DNA of 64,000 bases. Origin: Gordonibacter sp. Marseille-P4307. Lineage in GTDB: Bacteria > Actinomycetota > Coriobacteriia > Coriobacteriales > Eggerthellaceae. The DNA lies in assembly GCF_900604965.1 (NCBI RefSeq), contig NZ_UWPD01000001.1:1527311-1591310 (forward strand), in the 5' to 3' direction. The notes beneath the pieces are model-generated. The model was not told where the DNA came from and made no database searches. It saw only the letters and a program-made list of their open reading frames with translations. This document shows, piece after piece, positions 33,587 through 43,223 of the stretch. The stretch's first letter is position 1; each line of letters opens with the position of its first letter. A program made the position numbers and the translations under genes.

Positions 33587-34216
33587 CTAGAAAAGCCGAT
33601 GGCGCACGACGTAGTCGAACAACTCGGGCTTCGACTTCAGACCGAGCTTCGCCATTACCTTCGCCTTGCGGCTCTCGACCGTCTTCACCGACACCGAAAG
33701 CGCCTCGGCGATATCGGCATTGGAAAACCCCTTCACCGACAGCGCGGCTATCTCGGATTCGTGAGGGGTCAGAATGCTGGGAACGTCTTCCGCGCGCCTA
33801 ACCGAATCCTTGATGAACGGCGAGATAAGCTCGCGGCACAGATGGCACTCGCCCGACGCCGCCGCGCGCACCGCGCAGAACAGGTCGTCATCCGACGAGC
33901 TTTTCAGCACGTAGCCCCGCGCTCCGTGCCGAAAAGCCTGATGCGCGAATTCCAATTCGTCGTGCATGGTGAGCAGCACCACCCCGCAGCGCACCGACGA
34001 CCCTTCGATGCGCTCGGCCAGCAGCAGGCCCGATTTCTGACCGCCCATCGACACGTCCGATACCAAGACATCGGGAGCGAGCTCGATCAGCATGTCCATC
34101 GCCTCTGCAGGCGAAGACGCCACGCCCGCCACTTCGAAATCGGGTTGCTGGTCGAGGATCATCCGAAACCCCTCGGCCACCATCGAATGGTCGTCGGCGA
34201 GAACGATCCTAATCAT
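33587..34216 (-). CDS. NarL/LuxR-family response regulator
   Basis: 209 residues from the ATG at 34216 (TGGAGA upstream), inside the end of the kinase gene. The receiver has DDH at the start, the phospho-acceptor Asp in VLVSDVSMGG and Lys in YVLKSSSDDDL. The C-terminal LuxR helix-turn-helix is LTPHESEIAALSVKGFSNAD then ALSVSVKTVESRKAKVMAKL. It pairs with the GAF-type kinase directly upstream. It lies between narK and nap, so control of nitrate genes is likely by position. Confidence 0.92.
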   Translation of the reverse strand: MIRIVLADDHSMVAEGFRMILDQQPDFEVAGVASSPAEAMDMLIELAPDVLVSDVSMGGQKSGLLLAERIEGSSVRCGVVLLTMHDELEFAHQAFRHGARGYVLKSSSDDDLFCAVRAAASGECHLCRELISPFIKDSVRRAEDVPSILTPHESEIAALSVKGFSNADIAEALSVSVKTVESRKAKVMAKLGLKSKPELFDYVVRHRLF

Positions 34217-35324
34217 GAGCGTCTCCATCCAACGGCATAATCGCTCGGACGGTCGTTCCTTCTCCTATGGTCGAGTGAACGACCAGCTCTCCCCCGAACG
34301 CCGCCGCGCGCTCCCTCATGCCGGCGATTCCCAGGCCGCCGCCTTTCGCCTCGGGATTGCCCGCGTCGAACCCCGAACCGAAATCCCTGATCGACAAAAC
34401 GAGGCTTCCCTCGACGCGGCGCAGCGTCACCTCGATGCGCTCCGTTCCCGAATACTTGCAGGCATTCAGGCTCGCTTCTTGGAAAATCCGATACAGGGCC
34501 ACCTCGCAGTCGGGATTGAGGCTCTCGCACGCGCAGACGTCCACCGAGAAGCAGACGCCGAAATAATGGTCGTACTCCTTGCACTCGGCTGATACGGCGG
34601 GCCCCAGGCCCAGTTCGTCCAGTTCGGCGGGACGCAGGTTGCGCGCAAGCGAGCTGATGTGCGCCATGGCATCGCGCAGCTGATCGCACGCCCGATCAAG
34701 TGCGGCATCCTTCGCCTCGGCGTCGAGGGCGCGGGCGCGGCGCAGTCCGATCTGAACCAGCAGGAGCTCTTGGGCCAGGCCGTCGTGAAGTTCGCGCGCG
34801 ATGCGTTTTCGCTCGTCTTCCTGCGCCTGGATGATACGATGCGTGACCTCGGCGTATTGCGGTGTGAGGCTCTCGCCGCTCAACGTGAGGGCCGGCCTCG
34901 TCGATATCCCGCATGCCGCCAGGTTCCCCGCCGTTTTTTGAACCCGTTCGATCAGACCGCGATCGAAGTTGAATGACGACCTGAACGCGCAGATCACAAT
35001 GGATGAGAGTCGATCTTCGTCAAACAGGGGAAAACACAGGAAGCTCTCCAGCAACTCGGCGGCCACGATGGGAAACTGGTACCAGATGTCTTGCTGCATA
35101 TCGCGCTCGACACTGCCCACCAGAAGCGCGCGACGGGAATTCGCCACCATGCCAAGCGCACCCACTCCTTCGGGCAGATGGACCCGCAGATAGCGATCGG
35201 ATATATTACCCGCAACATAATCCCACGACAGAGACTGCCAGCTTCCGCGCGGAACGCGGGAAACCCCCACGAAATCGAATGCGAACTCCCGTTTCAGTGA
35301 GAATGCGAGATCCTGCCTATCCAT
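34209..35324 (-). CDS. Soluble GAF-HisKA_3 histidine kinase
   Basis: 371 residues from the ATG at 35324 with AGGA upstream. No transmembrane helix, so it is cytoplasmic. The first 150 residues look like a GAF domain (GVGALGMVANSRRALLVG, then LLESFLCFPLFDEDRLSSIVICAF). The HisKA_3 dimerisation box ERKRIARELHDGLAQELL carries the phospho-accepting His. The ATPase domain shows FQEASLNACKYSG, FGSGFD and GGGLGIAGMRERAAAFGG. NarX/NreB-type kinases share this core, and NreA is a GAF-fold nitrate receptor; a fused nitrate-sensing GAF is possible. No Cys-rich Fe-S motif as in NreB is seen. Confidence 0.9.
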   Translation of the reverse strand: MDRQDLAFSLKREFAFDFVGVSRVPRGSWQSLSWDYVAGNISDRYLRVHLPEGVGALGMVANSRRALLVGSVERDMQQDIWYQFPIVAAELLESFLCFPLFDEDRLSSIVICAFRSSFNFDRGLIERVQKTAGNLAACGISTRPALTLSGESLTPQYAEVTHRIIQAQEDERKRIARELHDGLAQELLLVQIGLRRARALDAEAKDAALDRACDQLRDAMAHISSLARNLRPAELDELGLGPAVSAECKEYDHYFGVCFSVDVCACESLNPDCEVALYRIFQEASLNACKYSGTERIEVTLRRVEGSLVLSIRDFGSGFDAGNPEAKGGGLGIAGMRERAAAFGGELVVHSTIGEGTTVRAIMPLDGDAHD

Positions 35325-35360
35325 AACCATCCTATCGAGTCGAAACGCCGAACCTGAATC

Positions 35361-36626
35361 CTAGCACGGGAACGGAGCTTTCCGCCGAGCGTAAGCAAAC
35401 CAGGTGAGCGCTGCCGTCGCCGCTGTGAATACGGCGAGAGCCGCAAGCGCCTGCATGTAATCGAGCCTGAACAGCATGGGGACGAAGAAGGCCCCGTACG
35501 CCGCAAACGCCGATACCGCCCCCGTCACCTGGCCGGCCGTCGTACGCGACTCGAACAAGTGCGGGATCATGCGAAACGAAGCCCCGTTCACCAGACCCGT
35601 CCCCAAGAACAAGGCCGTCATGCACCAGAAGAAGATCGCGAAATCGCCCTGCGCGACACCGATCGCAACGCCAAGCGTCGCCGCCAACATGACGACGAGC
35701 GATGCGAACGCCACGCAGGCCCCCGATTGGATGCGGTCGGACAGCCACCCGCCCACCGGACGGATGCCCGCACCCGCAAGCGGTCCCAGAAAAATGAACC
35801 AGTCCGACCCTGATTGAGGAAAGACCATGGAAACAATCAAGGGAAACGCCATCGAATAGCCGATGAACGACCCGAACCCGCACGAATAGACCACCGCCAT
35901 AAGCCACAGGTTCATCCGTCTGAACGGATCGAGGGCCTCTGCCGGAGACTGCCGTGCAACGGGAACGTCGTCCATAAGCAGCGCGACCAAAGCAAGCGCG
36001 ACCAAGATGGGCGGTATCAGAAGAAAGCACGCCCTGTGCAGCGCGCACGGCGAACAGTCGAGCGCAGGAGAGAGCGACGACCCGACAACAAGCGGCGCCA
36101 TCAGATATGCGGCGGCGACGCCGAGGTTCCCAACGCCCGCATTGATTCCGTTGGCTGTGCCCCTGTTGCGCTTCGGGAAAAACTCCCCGATGTTGGCCAT
36201 CGACCCCGAAAAGTGGGAAAGCGCCGGGCCGAGCAGAGAAAACCACAGTGCCATCAGCCAGAACGGCGTGGAGGGATCTTGAAGCGCCAACCCAAGCCCT
36301 ATGAGGGGAACCAGCATGGATGCCATGCTGGCAAGCGTGAAGGCACGCCCGCCCATGAGGGCGGGAAGATACGTGTAGACCAAACGCCCCGTCGCGCCGA
36401 TCAATCCGGGCAGGGCCGCGAGCAAGAACAGCTCTTGGCGGCTGAAATCAAATCCCACCTGGTTCAACCGCACCGCCACGAGAGCGCCCAGCGTGCTTAC
36501 CGAAAACGAGAGAAACAGCGCAAAGGTTGAAACCGCAAGGTTTCTCAAGGCGATCGAGCGGCCCGACACGCGCCACATCGATTCGTCCTCCGGATCCCAA
36601 CCTCCGCCGACCCTCGGTATCGACAT
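35361..36626 (-). CDS. narK: Nitrate/nitrite transporter NarK (MFS)
   Basis: 421 residues. The ATG at 36626 keeps the WDPEDESMWR segment that NarK proteins carry before helix 1; a start at 36578 has a better ribosome site (GGAGGA) but would remove it. About twelve helices. The nitrate signature is visible as ANGINAGVGNLGVAAAYLMAP and the second copy as LFLGTGLVNGASFRMIPHLF. NarK imports nitrate by proton symport or nitrate/nitrite exchange. The gene begins 17 bp after cbiL and ends 30 bp before the kinase gene, so it may be read through from the cobalamin genes. Confidence 0.9.
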   Translation of the reverse strand: MSIPRVGGGWDPEDESMWRVSGRSIALRNLAVSTFALFLSFSVSTLGALVAVRLNQVGFDFSRQELFLLAALPGLIGATGRLVYTYLPALMGGRAFTLASMASMLVPLIGLGLALQDPSTPFWLMALWFSLLGPALSHFSGSMANIGEFFPKRNRGTANGINAGVGNLGVAAAYLMAPLVVGSSLSPALDCSPCALHRACFLLIPPILVALALVALLMDDVPVARQSPAEALDPFRRMNLWLMAVVYSCGFGSFIGYSMAFPLIVSMVFPQSGSDWFIFLGPLAGAGIRPVGGWLSDRIQSGACVAFASLVVMLAATLGVAIGVAQGDFAIFFWCMTALFLGTGLVNGASFRMIPHLFESRTTAGQVTGAVSAFAAYGAFFVPMLFRLDYMQALAALAVFTAATAALTWFAYARRKAPFPC

Positions 36627-36643
36627 GCTTTTCAACCCCGCCT

Positions 36644-37417
36644 TCACCTGCGATGCTTCACTATAACGGTGCTGAAGTACGAAACGCCCTCCGACAGATC
36701 GGCGTCGGCGAAACGGAGGTGCACCGCTTCGGTGGGAAGCCCGCAATCGCTCACCATGGACGCGTCGTCCAACTCGCCTCGCTCGGCAAGGTCGTCGCGC
36801 AACTTCGCCAAGCGACTCCCCGATTTAAGGTACACGCGTGTCGCACCCGAGAAGCCGCTGCGCCCCTCGCACAGGGCGGAACCCGGTTCGACAACCAGGC
36901 TCTCGGCTCCGTCGCACAGCGACACGCCCAACTTCGCCGCGCTCGCGCAAAACGAGGTGACGCCGGGAACGACTTCGGTTTCGTACCCGCGTGCCGCAAC
37001 CCGATCGCGAATATAGGAAAACGTCGAATACACGCTTGCGTCTCCCAAGGTCACGTACGCCACCGATTCGCCCCGATCGAGCGCGGCGCATACGTCATCG
37101 GCGATGCGATCGTATGACGCCTCCGCGCGCGTGCGATCGCGAGCCATCGGCGTGCTGCAATCGAGAACGCGCTTGGAGCCAAGGAGGTCGGACACGATGG
37201 AAAACGCGGTCCGACGGCCGTTTCCGATATCGGGAACGGCCACGATCGGGCACTGCCCTATGACGCGCACGGCCTTAAGCGTTATCAGCTCCGGATCTCC
37301 CGGTCCCACGCTCACGCCGTACAGCACGCCCTTTCCGCGCGCAGGCGGCAAGTCGATGCCGATTCGATCGCCGCCGTCTTTTCCCGCAGCCGCGCGAGAC
37401 CGCGTCGGATCCGTCAT
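36644..37417 (-). CDS. cbiL: Precorrin-2/cobalt-factor II C20-methyltransferase CbiL
   Basis: 257 residues with an extended 30-residue polar N-terminus. The tetrapyrrole methylase core starts LYGVSVGPGDPELITLKAVR and shows VTLGDASVYSTFSYIRDR and EVVPGVTSFCASAAKLGVSL, the CobI/CbiL pattern. It adds the C20 methyl from SAM. Its start overlaps the cbiC stop (ATGA). Confidence 0.94.
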   Translation of the reverse strand: MTDPTRSRAAAGKDGGDRIGIDLPPARGKGVLYGVSVGPGDPELITLKAVRVIGQCPIVAVPDIGNGRRTAFSIVSDLLGSKRVLDCSTPMARDRTRAEASYDRIADDVCAALDRGESVAYVTLGDASVYSTFSYIRDRVAARGYETEVVPGVTSFCASAAKLGVSLCDGAESLVVEPGSALCEGRSGFSGATRVYLKSGSRLAKLRDDLAERGELDDASMVSDCGLPTEAVHLRFADADLSEGVSYFSTVIVKHRR

Positions 37418-38067
37418 TCCCGCTCGTCCCCCGATGCGATATAGAGCAGCGCGTTGCAGATGGCGGCGGCAACGTTGCTGCCGCCTTTCCTGCCGCGCGC
37501 CACGATGTAGGGCACGTCGAGCTCCATGATCAGCTCCTTTGACTCAACCACGTTCACGAATCCCACCGGCACCCCGATGATGAGGTGGGGACGGACCAGC
37601 CGACCCGCCTCGATCAGCTCGTAGAGACTCGTAAGCGCCGTCGGAGCGTTGCCGATCGCGAAAACGAAAGGCCGGGACAGGCGCGCGGCGAACTCCATGC
37701 TCACCGCCGAACGCGTCAGCCCCCGCTCACGTGCCTCAGCCGCTACCTGCGGATCGGCTATGAAGTTCAGCACCTCGCCGCCGAATCGGGAAAGCACGCG
37801 CTTATTCACGCCGGAAGCAGCCATAGAAGTATCCGTGACGATCGAAGCGCCCCTCTTCAAAGCATCGGCGCCAATCGATGTTGCGTGCGAAGAGAACGCG
37901 AGGCTGTCCGCATAATCGAAATCGGCCGTCGTATGGATGCAGCGCTTCACGACCGGTTCGTTTTCCGGATCGATCGGCTCGCCCTCCAACTCGCGCCCGA
38001 TTATCTCGAAGCTGCGGCGCTCGATATCGGCCGGATCTATGCTGACCAGCCTATTCAGCGCACTCAT
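37414..38067 (-). CDS. cbiC: Cobalt-precorrin-8 methylmutase CbiC
   Basis: 217 residues. The catalytic histidine is in KRCIHTTADFDYAD. Other family stretches are ADALKRGASIVTDTSMAASG, AIGNAPTALTSLYELI, HLIIGVPVGFVNVVESKE and VARGRKGGSNVAAAICNAL. It moves the C11 methyl to C12, forming cobyrinate. It overlaps cbiP by 4 bp upstream and cbiL by 4 bp downstream. Confidence 0.95.
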   Translation of the reverse strand: MSALNRLVSIDPADIERRSFEIIGRELEGEPIDPENEPVVKRCIHTTADFDYADSLAFSSHATSIGADALKRGASIVTDTSMAASGVNKRVLSRFGGEVLNFIADPQVAAEARERGLTRSAVSMEFAARLSRPFVFAIGNAPTALTSLYELIEAGRLVRPHLIIGVPVGFVNVVESKELIMELDVPYIVARGRKGGSNVAAAICNALLYIASGDERE

Positions 38068-39572
38068 ACGCCCTCCTCCAAAACTCGCCTCATCATATCC
38101 ATGTCAAGTGCACCGCGCACCGCAGCCGCCAGCCTATCGTAGTGCCTTGTTCGGTACGCTCCCATATCGAACGCCCGCACCACATCGGCGGACAGCCCCT
38201 TGGCCTCGAACAACCCGCGCACGAAGCGCTCGGTAAACGCGGGAGAGTCGAACAGGCCGTGCAGGTAGGTTCCGCACACGTTGCCCACCACGCACCCGTC
38301 GTAGCGCTCTCCTGCCGAAGAGCGCACGGTGCAGAACGCCTCGGCCTCGGCATCCTCCAACGCGGTCTCGCCCATGTGGATCTCGTAGCCTTCGAGAGGC
38401 GCTCCCGTCGCGCCGGCGGCGATTCCCGAAACCGCGCTCACCCGCCCCTCGACGCGCACCTGCCGCTTCTCCTCCGAAAAGCATGTGCTCACCGGAAGCA
38501 ACCCCAGACCCGCAAGCGAACCTGCACCCTCGACGCCTTTGGGATCGGACACCGCGCGACCAAGCATCTGGTAGCCTCCGCAGATGCCGATAACGGGTAC
38601 TCCGCTTGCCGCCAGGCGCTTTACCAGCACCTCCATCCCGCTTTCGCGCATCCACCGAAGATCGGCCAGCGTGCTTTTGGTTCCCGGAACGATCAGCAGA
38701 TCGGGAGAGCCCAGATCGCGCGGGACGCGCACGTACCGCACGCCCACGCCCTCGATGGCATCCAGAGCCGAGAAATCGGTGTAGTTCGACAGATGGGGAA
38801 GCCTGACGACAGCCACGTCGATAAGGGAATCCACACGCCGGCGACCGATACGCTCCGACTGGCTGTCCTCTTCGTCGATATCCACATCCACATACGGAAC
38901 CACGCCGGCCACCGGAACGCCCGTGAGCAATCTGAGCTGGTCGAGACCAGGGGCCAGAATGGCGGGGTCCCCTCGGAACTTGTTGACCACCGTTGCTTTC
39001 ACCAACGCGCGCTCGTCGTCATCGAGCAGCATCATTGTGCCTGCCAGCTGGGCGAACACGCCGCCCCTATCGATGTCTCCCACCAAAACGACCGGCGCTT
39101 CCGCTCGTTTCGCCATACCCATGTTCACAATGTCGTCCGACTTCAAGTTGATCTCGGCGGGACTTCCCGCACCTTCGATCACGATCACATCGAACCGGCT
39201 TGCCAGGTCGCGATAGCACTCCATGATGACGGGAACCAGGCTGCGCTTGTAAGCGAAATACTCCCGGGCCGCCATAGTGCCGATAGGACGGCCCCTCACA
39301 ATGACCTGAGAGCCCGTATCGCTCGTCGGTTTCAGCAAAACGGGGTTCATCGCCGAAACGGGCTCGATCCCGGCGGCTTCGGCCTGCATCGCCTGCGCTC
39401 GGCCCATCTCGGACCCATCGGCGCAGATAGCCGAATTCAACGCCATGTTCTGGGATTTGAAAGGAGCCACGCGGTACCCGTCTTGCGCGAATATCCGGCA
39501 CAGACCGGCCACGAGCAGGCTCTTGCCCACACCCGACATAGTGCCTTGGATCATAATCGCCCGCGCAGTCAC
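38064..39572 (-). CDS. cbiP: Cobyric acid synthase CbiP
   Basis: 502 residues with a GTG start at 39572, chosen for GAGAGGAGGGG upstream and because it gives the family start TARAIMIQGTMSGVGKS; an in-frame ATG at 39614 would add 14 residues. The N-terminal ATP domain has that P-loop plus RVAPFKSQNMALNS. The C-terminal glutaminase has GICGGYQMLG with the nucleophilic Cys and GTYLHGLFDSP with the His. It amidates side chains b, d, e and g of adenosylcobyrinate diamide. It starts 59 bp after the cbiB stop, the widest gap of the run. Confidence 0.95.
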   Translation of the reverse strand: MTARAIMIQGTMSGVGKSLLVAGLCRIFAQDGYRVAPFKSQNMALNSAICADGSEMGRAQAMQAEAAGIEPVSAMNPVLLKPTSDTGSQVIVRGRPIGTMAAREYFAYKRSLVPVIMECYRDLASRFDVIVIEGAGSPAEINLKSDDIVNMGMAKRAEAPVVLVGDIDRGGVFAQLAGTMMLLDDDERALVKATVVNKFRGDPAILAPGLDQLRLLTGVPVAGVVPYVDVDIDEEDSQSERIGRRRVDSLIDVAVVRLPHLSNYTDFSALDAIEGVGVRYVRVPRDLGSPDLLIVPGTKSTLADLRWMRESGMEVLVKRLAASGVPVIGICGGYQMLGRAVSDPKGVEGAGSLAGLGLLPVSTCFSEEKRQVRVEGRVSAVSGIAAGATGAPLEGYEIHMGETALEDAEAEAFCTVRSSAGERYDGCVVGNVCGTYLHGLFDSPAFTERFVRGLFEAKGLSADVVRAFDMGAYRTRHYDRLAAAVRGALDMDMMRRVLEEGV

Positions 39573-39631
39573 GGCAGCGGTCCCCTCCTCTCGGACATGC
39601 GTTCTTATGCCCATGGTACCGCAGCGCACGG

Positions 39632-40618
39632 CTAGAACGAACAACATCCCAGCATATGCAGAGCTTGGGCGGCGGCAGCGAACAAAGCGAGCGCAAGCGC
39701 CGACGCGGCAAGCATCAACACGTTCGCACGGCGGATGTCGGCCGGCTCGATCGCACGAACATCGTCGCCGATGAAGGGCTTTTCGACCCGCACGCCCGCA
39801 TACACCGCATCGCCCGCCAAACGCACGCCGAGGGCCCCGGCGCACGCAGACTCGCCATGAGCGCTGTTCGGCGACGCATGGCGAAGCCGATCGCGTCTGA
39901 ACACGCGCCACGCCCGCAGGGCGTCGAACCCCGGCAGACAGGCCGCTGCGCACATCAGAGCACCGGTGATCCGAGCGGGAAGAAAGCTGGCCGCATCATC
40001 GAGCTTGGCTGCGGCGAACCCGAAGTCTGCAAACCGTTCGTTCCTGTACCCCACCATCGAATCGAGGGTGTTGGCAACTTTATAGCACACCCCCCCTACC
40101 GGACCGAAGAAGGCCAGATAGAACAAGGGAGCAATCACGCCGTCACACGCGTTTTCGGCCACGGTCTCGACCGCCGCCCGGCACACGCCCGCCCGATCGA
40201 GCGAAGACGTGTCGCGCCCGACGATCATCGACACGGCATGGCGCGCGTCTTCGATGCCGCCCTCCCGCAGCGCGTACAGCACGCGCATGGACTCGTCGAA
40301 CAAAGAGCGCGCGGCCAGGCAGTAGTAGCAGATGATCGATTCGAAGGCCAGCTGCAGCTGCCACGCCACCGCGCCCGCCGCAGCCCCGATGAGCGCGCAT
40401 CCTCCTCCGAACAGGGAAAGCGCGGCCGCAACCAGGAAAAACCCCGCTGCACGCTCGCGGCGCGAACCCGCGCCGATCAGACCGACGCTCCCAAGCAGTC
40501 CCTGGAACCACTCGATGAACGAACCCATCCATCGAACCGGATGCACGAACCCGTGAGGATCCCCGAACAGCAGATCGAGCACCGCTCCGATCAGCAGGGC
40601 GACGATATGAAGCGCCAT
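39632..40618 (-). CDS. cbiB: Adenosylcobinamide-phosphate synthase CbiB
   Basis: 328 residues from the ATG at 40618 (MALHIVALL), 2 nt after the cbiA stop. An integral membrane protein with about 5-8 helices. Family stretches are LDLLFGDPHGFVHPVRWMGSFI near the start, then RHAVSMIVGRDTSSLDRAG, VETVAENACDGVIAPLFYLA and KVANTLDSMVGYRNERF, and the ending HASPNSAHGESACAGALGVRL; each is quoted in short parts. It joins aminopropanol phosphate to cobyric acid. Confidence 0.94.
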   Translation of the reverse strand: MALHIVALLIGAVLDLLFGDPHGFVHPVRWMGSFIEWFQGLLGSVGLIGAGSRRERAAGFFLVAAALSLFGGGCALIGAAAGAVAWQLQLAFESIICYYCLAARSLFDESMRVLYALREGGIEDARHAVSMIVGRDTSSLDRAGVCRAAVETVAENACDGVIAPLFYLAFFGPVGGVCYKVANTLDSMVGYRNERFADFGFAAAKLDDAASFLPARITGALMCAAACLPGFDALRAWRVFRRDRLRHASPNSAHGESACAGALGVRLAGDAVYAGVRVEKPFIGDDVRAIEPADIRRANVLMLAASALALALFAAAAQALHMLGCCSF

Positions 40619-40620
40619 GG

Positions 40621-42003
40621 CTAGACCCCGACCCCCTTGGCATACCGCGCGCACGCGGCGACGAAGCGATCCGCCAACCGCGCATCGGAGCACAGGTTCA
40701 CGTGGGGAAAACCTGCGTACATGGTAGGCGTCGCATGGCCGCATTCCCAGAAGCGATCGCTGCGGGGCTTGAGCGCCGTCAGATCGGCACCCGCGCAGTC
40801 GCTGTCCCAGTAGTGAAACTCGTGCGCACGAACCGCCTCCCCCTCTCTGAACAGCATGGAGTCGCTGCGAGGACGCAGGGTCACGTACCCGAAGCGCCCC
40901 AAACGCCCCGTGGGAAACGCGGTTCCCTCGATGACGCCCACCCCGGAAAACCGGTTGCTCTGCGAATCTTCGATGAACGTATGCAGATATATGAATCCGC
41001 CGCACTCGGCGATAGCGGGCATTCCCGCTTCGACGGCCTTGCGCACGCTGCGGCGCATCGAAGCGTTCGCCTCCAGCTGCGCGGCGTGCAGCTCGGGATA
41101 CCCCCCGCCCAGATACAGTCCCGACACCCCTTTCGGCAGCGCCGAATCGGACAGGGGCGAAAACCGCCTGATCGTGCACCCCCGCTGCTCGAGTTCGAAC
41201 AGAGCGTCGGCGTAGTAGAAGCAGAACGCCTCGTCGTGTGCCACGGCAACCGCCAGCTCCCCGAACCCCCCGTTGCCGAAGCGAAGGGCCTGCGCGTCGG
41301 CATCGATCGCGGGCGCATCCTGCGCAAGGGCGATCAGCGCCTCCATATCCAAGGAAGCCTCCACCGCATCGGCCAGCCGGTCGATCTTCCCGTCGATGCC
41401 GGCGATTTCGGATGCAGGCACCAAGCCCAGATGGCGGCTATCGAAGCCGACGTCGGCAAGCGGCGGCAGATAACCCGCAACCGCCACGCCGCACTCCTCT
41501 TCTATCAGCTGCTTCATGCGGGGAAAGAATGCATCCGAACACCGGTTCGCAATCACGCCCGCAATGTTGGACGGCGTGCGCAGCTCCAGAAACCCCCGCA
41601 CTTCGGCGGCCGCAGACAGAGCGCGACCCCTTCCGTCTATCACCAGCAGCGTCGGCGTCTGAGTTGCCGCCGCCAGGCTCCATGACGACGCCTCGTCGCT
41701 TGCGGCGATTCCGTCGTAATAACCCATCGCTCCCTCGATAACGGCGATGTCGCACCCGCATGCGTTGCGGGCCAGCGATGCGCGAACACCGTGCTCGCCC
41801 AGCAAGAACAGGTCGAGATTGCGGGCAGGCGCACCCGTCACCCGTTCGAAGAACAGCGGATCGACGTAATCGGGGCCGTTTTTGAAGGCGGCCACCTTCA
41901 GTCCGCGGCGCTGAAGAGCCCGAATGATCCCGCAGGTCAAAGAAGTTTTACCTACGTTTGATCCGGTTGCCGCCACCATGAGGCGCGGAATGCGGGCTAG
42001 CAC
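40621..42003 (-). CDS. cbiA: Cobyrinate a,c-diamide synthase CbiA
   Basis: 460 residues. GTG start at 42003 (VLARIPRLMVAATG), with CGGAGG 7 nt upstream; it overlaps the cbiET stop by 7 bp. The P-loop is ATGSNVGKTSL and KNGPDYVDPLFFE follows. The glutaminase half has GLYLGGGYPELHA, the nucleophile in AIAECGGFIYL, and the late EFHYWDSD histidine. It amidates carboxylates a and c of cobyrinate. Confidence 0.95.
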   Translation of the reverse strand: MLARIPRLMVAATGSNVGKTSLTCGIIRALQRRGLKVAAFKNGPDYVDPLFFERVTGAPARNLDLFLLGEHGVRASLARNACGCDIAVIEGAMGYYDGIAASDEASSWSLAAATQTPTLLVIDGRGRALSAAAEVRGFLELRTPSNIAGVIANRCSDAFFPRMKQLIEEECGVAVAGYLPPLADVGFDSRHLGLVPASEIAGIDGKIDRLADAVEASLDMEALIALAQDAPAIDADAQALRFGNGGFGELAVAVAHDEAFCFYYADALFELEQRGCTIRRFSPLSDSALPKGVSGLYLGGGYPELHAAQLEANASMRRSVRKAVEAGMPAIAECGGFIYLHTFIEDSQSNRFSGVGVIEGTAFPTGRLGRFGYVTLRPRSDSMLFREGEAVRAHEFHYWDSDCAGADLTALKPRSDRFWECGHATPTMYAGFPHVNLCSDARLADRFVAACARYAKGVGV

Positions 42004-43223
42004 GGGCCACCTCCGGCTGAAACCAGGTACACCGGATTGTTCGCCATCATCATATGGGAAGACCCCGTGCGGCGGGCGCGGGCGATCGACACGCTGACCA
42101 CCTCGACTTCGATCCCCCGCGCGCGAAACGAATCGAGGGTTCCCGACAGCGTTTCGAGCACGATGGCCGATACCACGATGCGCGCCTGCGGATTCGCATC
42201 CAGCACCGCATCGACGATCGAAGCTATGCGGCCGGTCGATCCGCCGACGAACACGCAGTCGGGTGCGGGCAGACCCTCCAAAACCTCGGGCGCGTCCCCG
42301 CCGACCACGAACACGTTGGATGCCCCGAACCGAGCGGCATTGCGCTTTACCAGCTTGCAGGCCTCGTGGTTTCGCTCGACGGCGAACACTCGACCTTCGG
42401 GTGCGGCCAGCGCGCATTCGACAGAGACCGATCCCGTTCCCGCCCCCACGTCCCACACCGTCGCGTCGGGCGCAATGCGCAGCTTGGACACGGCAAGCGC
42501 ACGCACTTCCTCCTTGGTCATGGGAACCTCGCCGCGCTCGAAGTCGTCATCGGATATGCACGGGGCTCCGAACGGGCGGGAGAGCGGGTGCTCGTTGACG
42601 GCCAGCATGACCGCCAGGTCTCCGAAGAGCTCTTGAGCCACCCGATGCGCAGGACCGGATACGATGCGCTCGTCGTTCGCACCGAGGTTCTCACCCGCAT
42701 GCACCGTCACATCCGCCAGCCCGGATTCGACCAGAGACGCGCACAGATCCTGCACGCGCAGATCCCCCCCGGTCAGAAAGAAGGTCTTCCCATGGGTCCT
42801 TACCGCGCCCGAAGCGTTGCAGGCGCGGCCGTGGGCAGACACAAGGTGGGCGTCGTGCCACGACACGCCCAGCTTTCCGCAAAAGACCTGAACCGATGAC
42901 ACGCCCGCGATCAGCTCGACGTCGCACCCTTCGACATGCGCCAGCCGCGCGGAAAGCAGGCGCGCACCGCTGTAGAATCCGACGTCGCCCGACATCAAGA
43001 CCGTCACCGTCGATACCCGTCCGCCCTTCGCAGCCGCTTCGACCTCTTCGGCTATACGAGCCGTACCGGTCAGTGCCGCGCAACGCGCAGCCGAATCGGG
43101 CGCCACAAGACCCAGGAGACGCTTCGCTCCGATAACCAGATCGCTCTCGCTGAGCGCGCGCAGACCGGCGACGGTGAGCGTGTCGCGATCGCCCAGGCCG
43201 GCCCCGACGATGCAGACCCTCAT
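41997..43223 (-). CDS. cbiET: Fused precorrin-6Y/7 methyltransferase and decarboxylase CbiET (CobL-like)
   Basis: 408 residues. Residues 1-205 are CbiE, a tetrapyrrole methylase (VCIVGAGLGDRDTLTVAG, SGDVGFYSGARLL, IAGVSSVQVFCGKLGVSWHD). Residues 215-408 are CbiT, a class I methyltransferase (MTKEEVRALAVSKLRI, VWDVGAGTGSVSVE, VFVGGSTGRI). Together they methylate C5 and C15 and remove the C12 acetate carboxyl. The fusion is the same order as CobL. The start overlaps the cbiJ stop by 4 bp. Confidence 0.95.
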   Translation of the reverse strand: MRVCIVGAGLGDRDTLTVAGLRALSESDLVIGAKRLLGLVAPDSAARCAALTGTARIAEEVEAAAKGGRVSTVTVLMSGDVGFYSGARLLSARLAHVEGCDVELIAGVSSVQVFCGKLGVSWHDAHLVSAHGRACNASGAVRTHGKTFFLTGGDLRVQDLCASLVESGLADVTVHAGENLGANDERIVSGPAHRVAQELFGDLAVMLAVNEHPLSRPFGAPCISDDDFERGEVPMTKEEVRALAVSKLRIAPDATVWDVGAGTGSVSVECALAAPEGRVFAVERNHEACKLVKRNAARFGASNVFVVGGDAPEVLEGLPAPDCVFVGGSTGRIASIVDAVLDANPQARIVVSAIVLETLSGTLDSFRARGIEVEVVSVSIARARRTGSSHMMMANNPVYLVSAGGGPC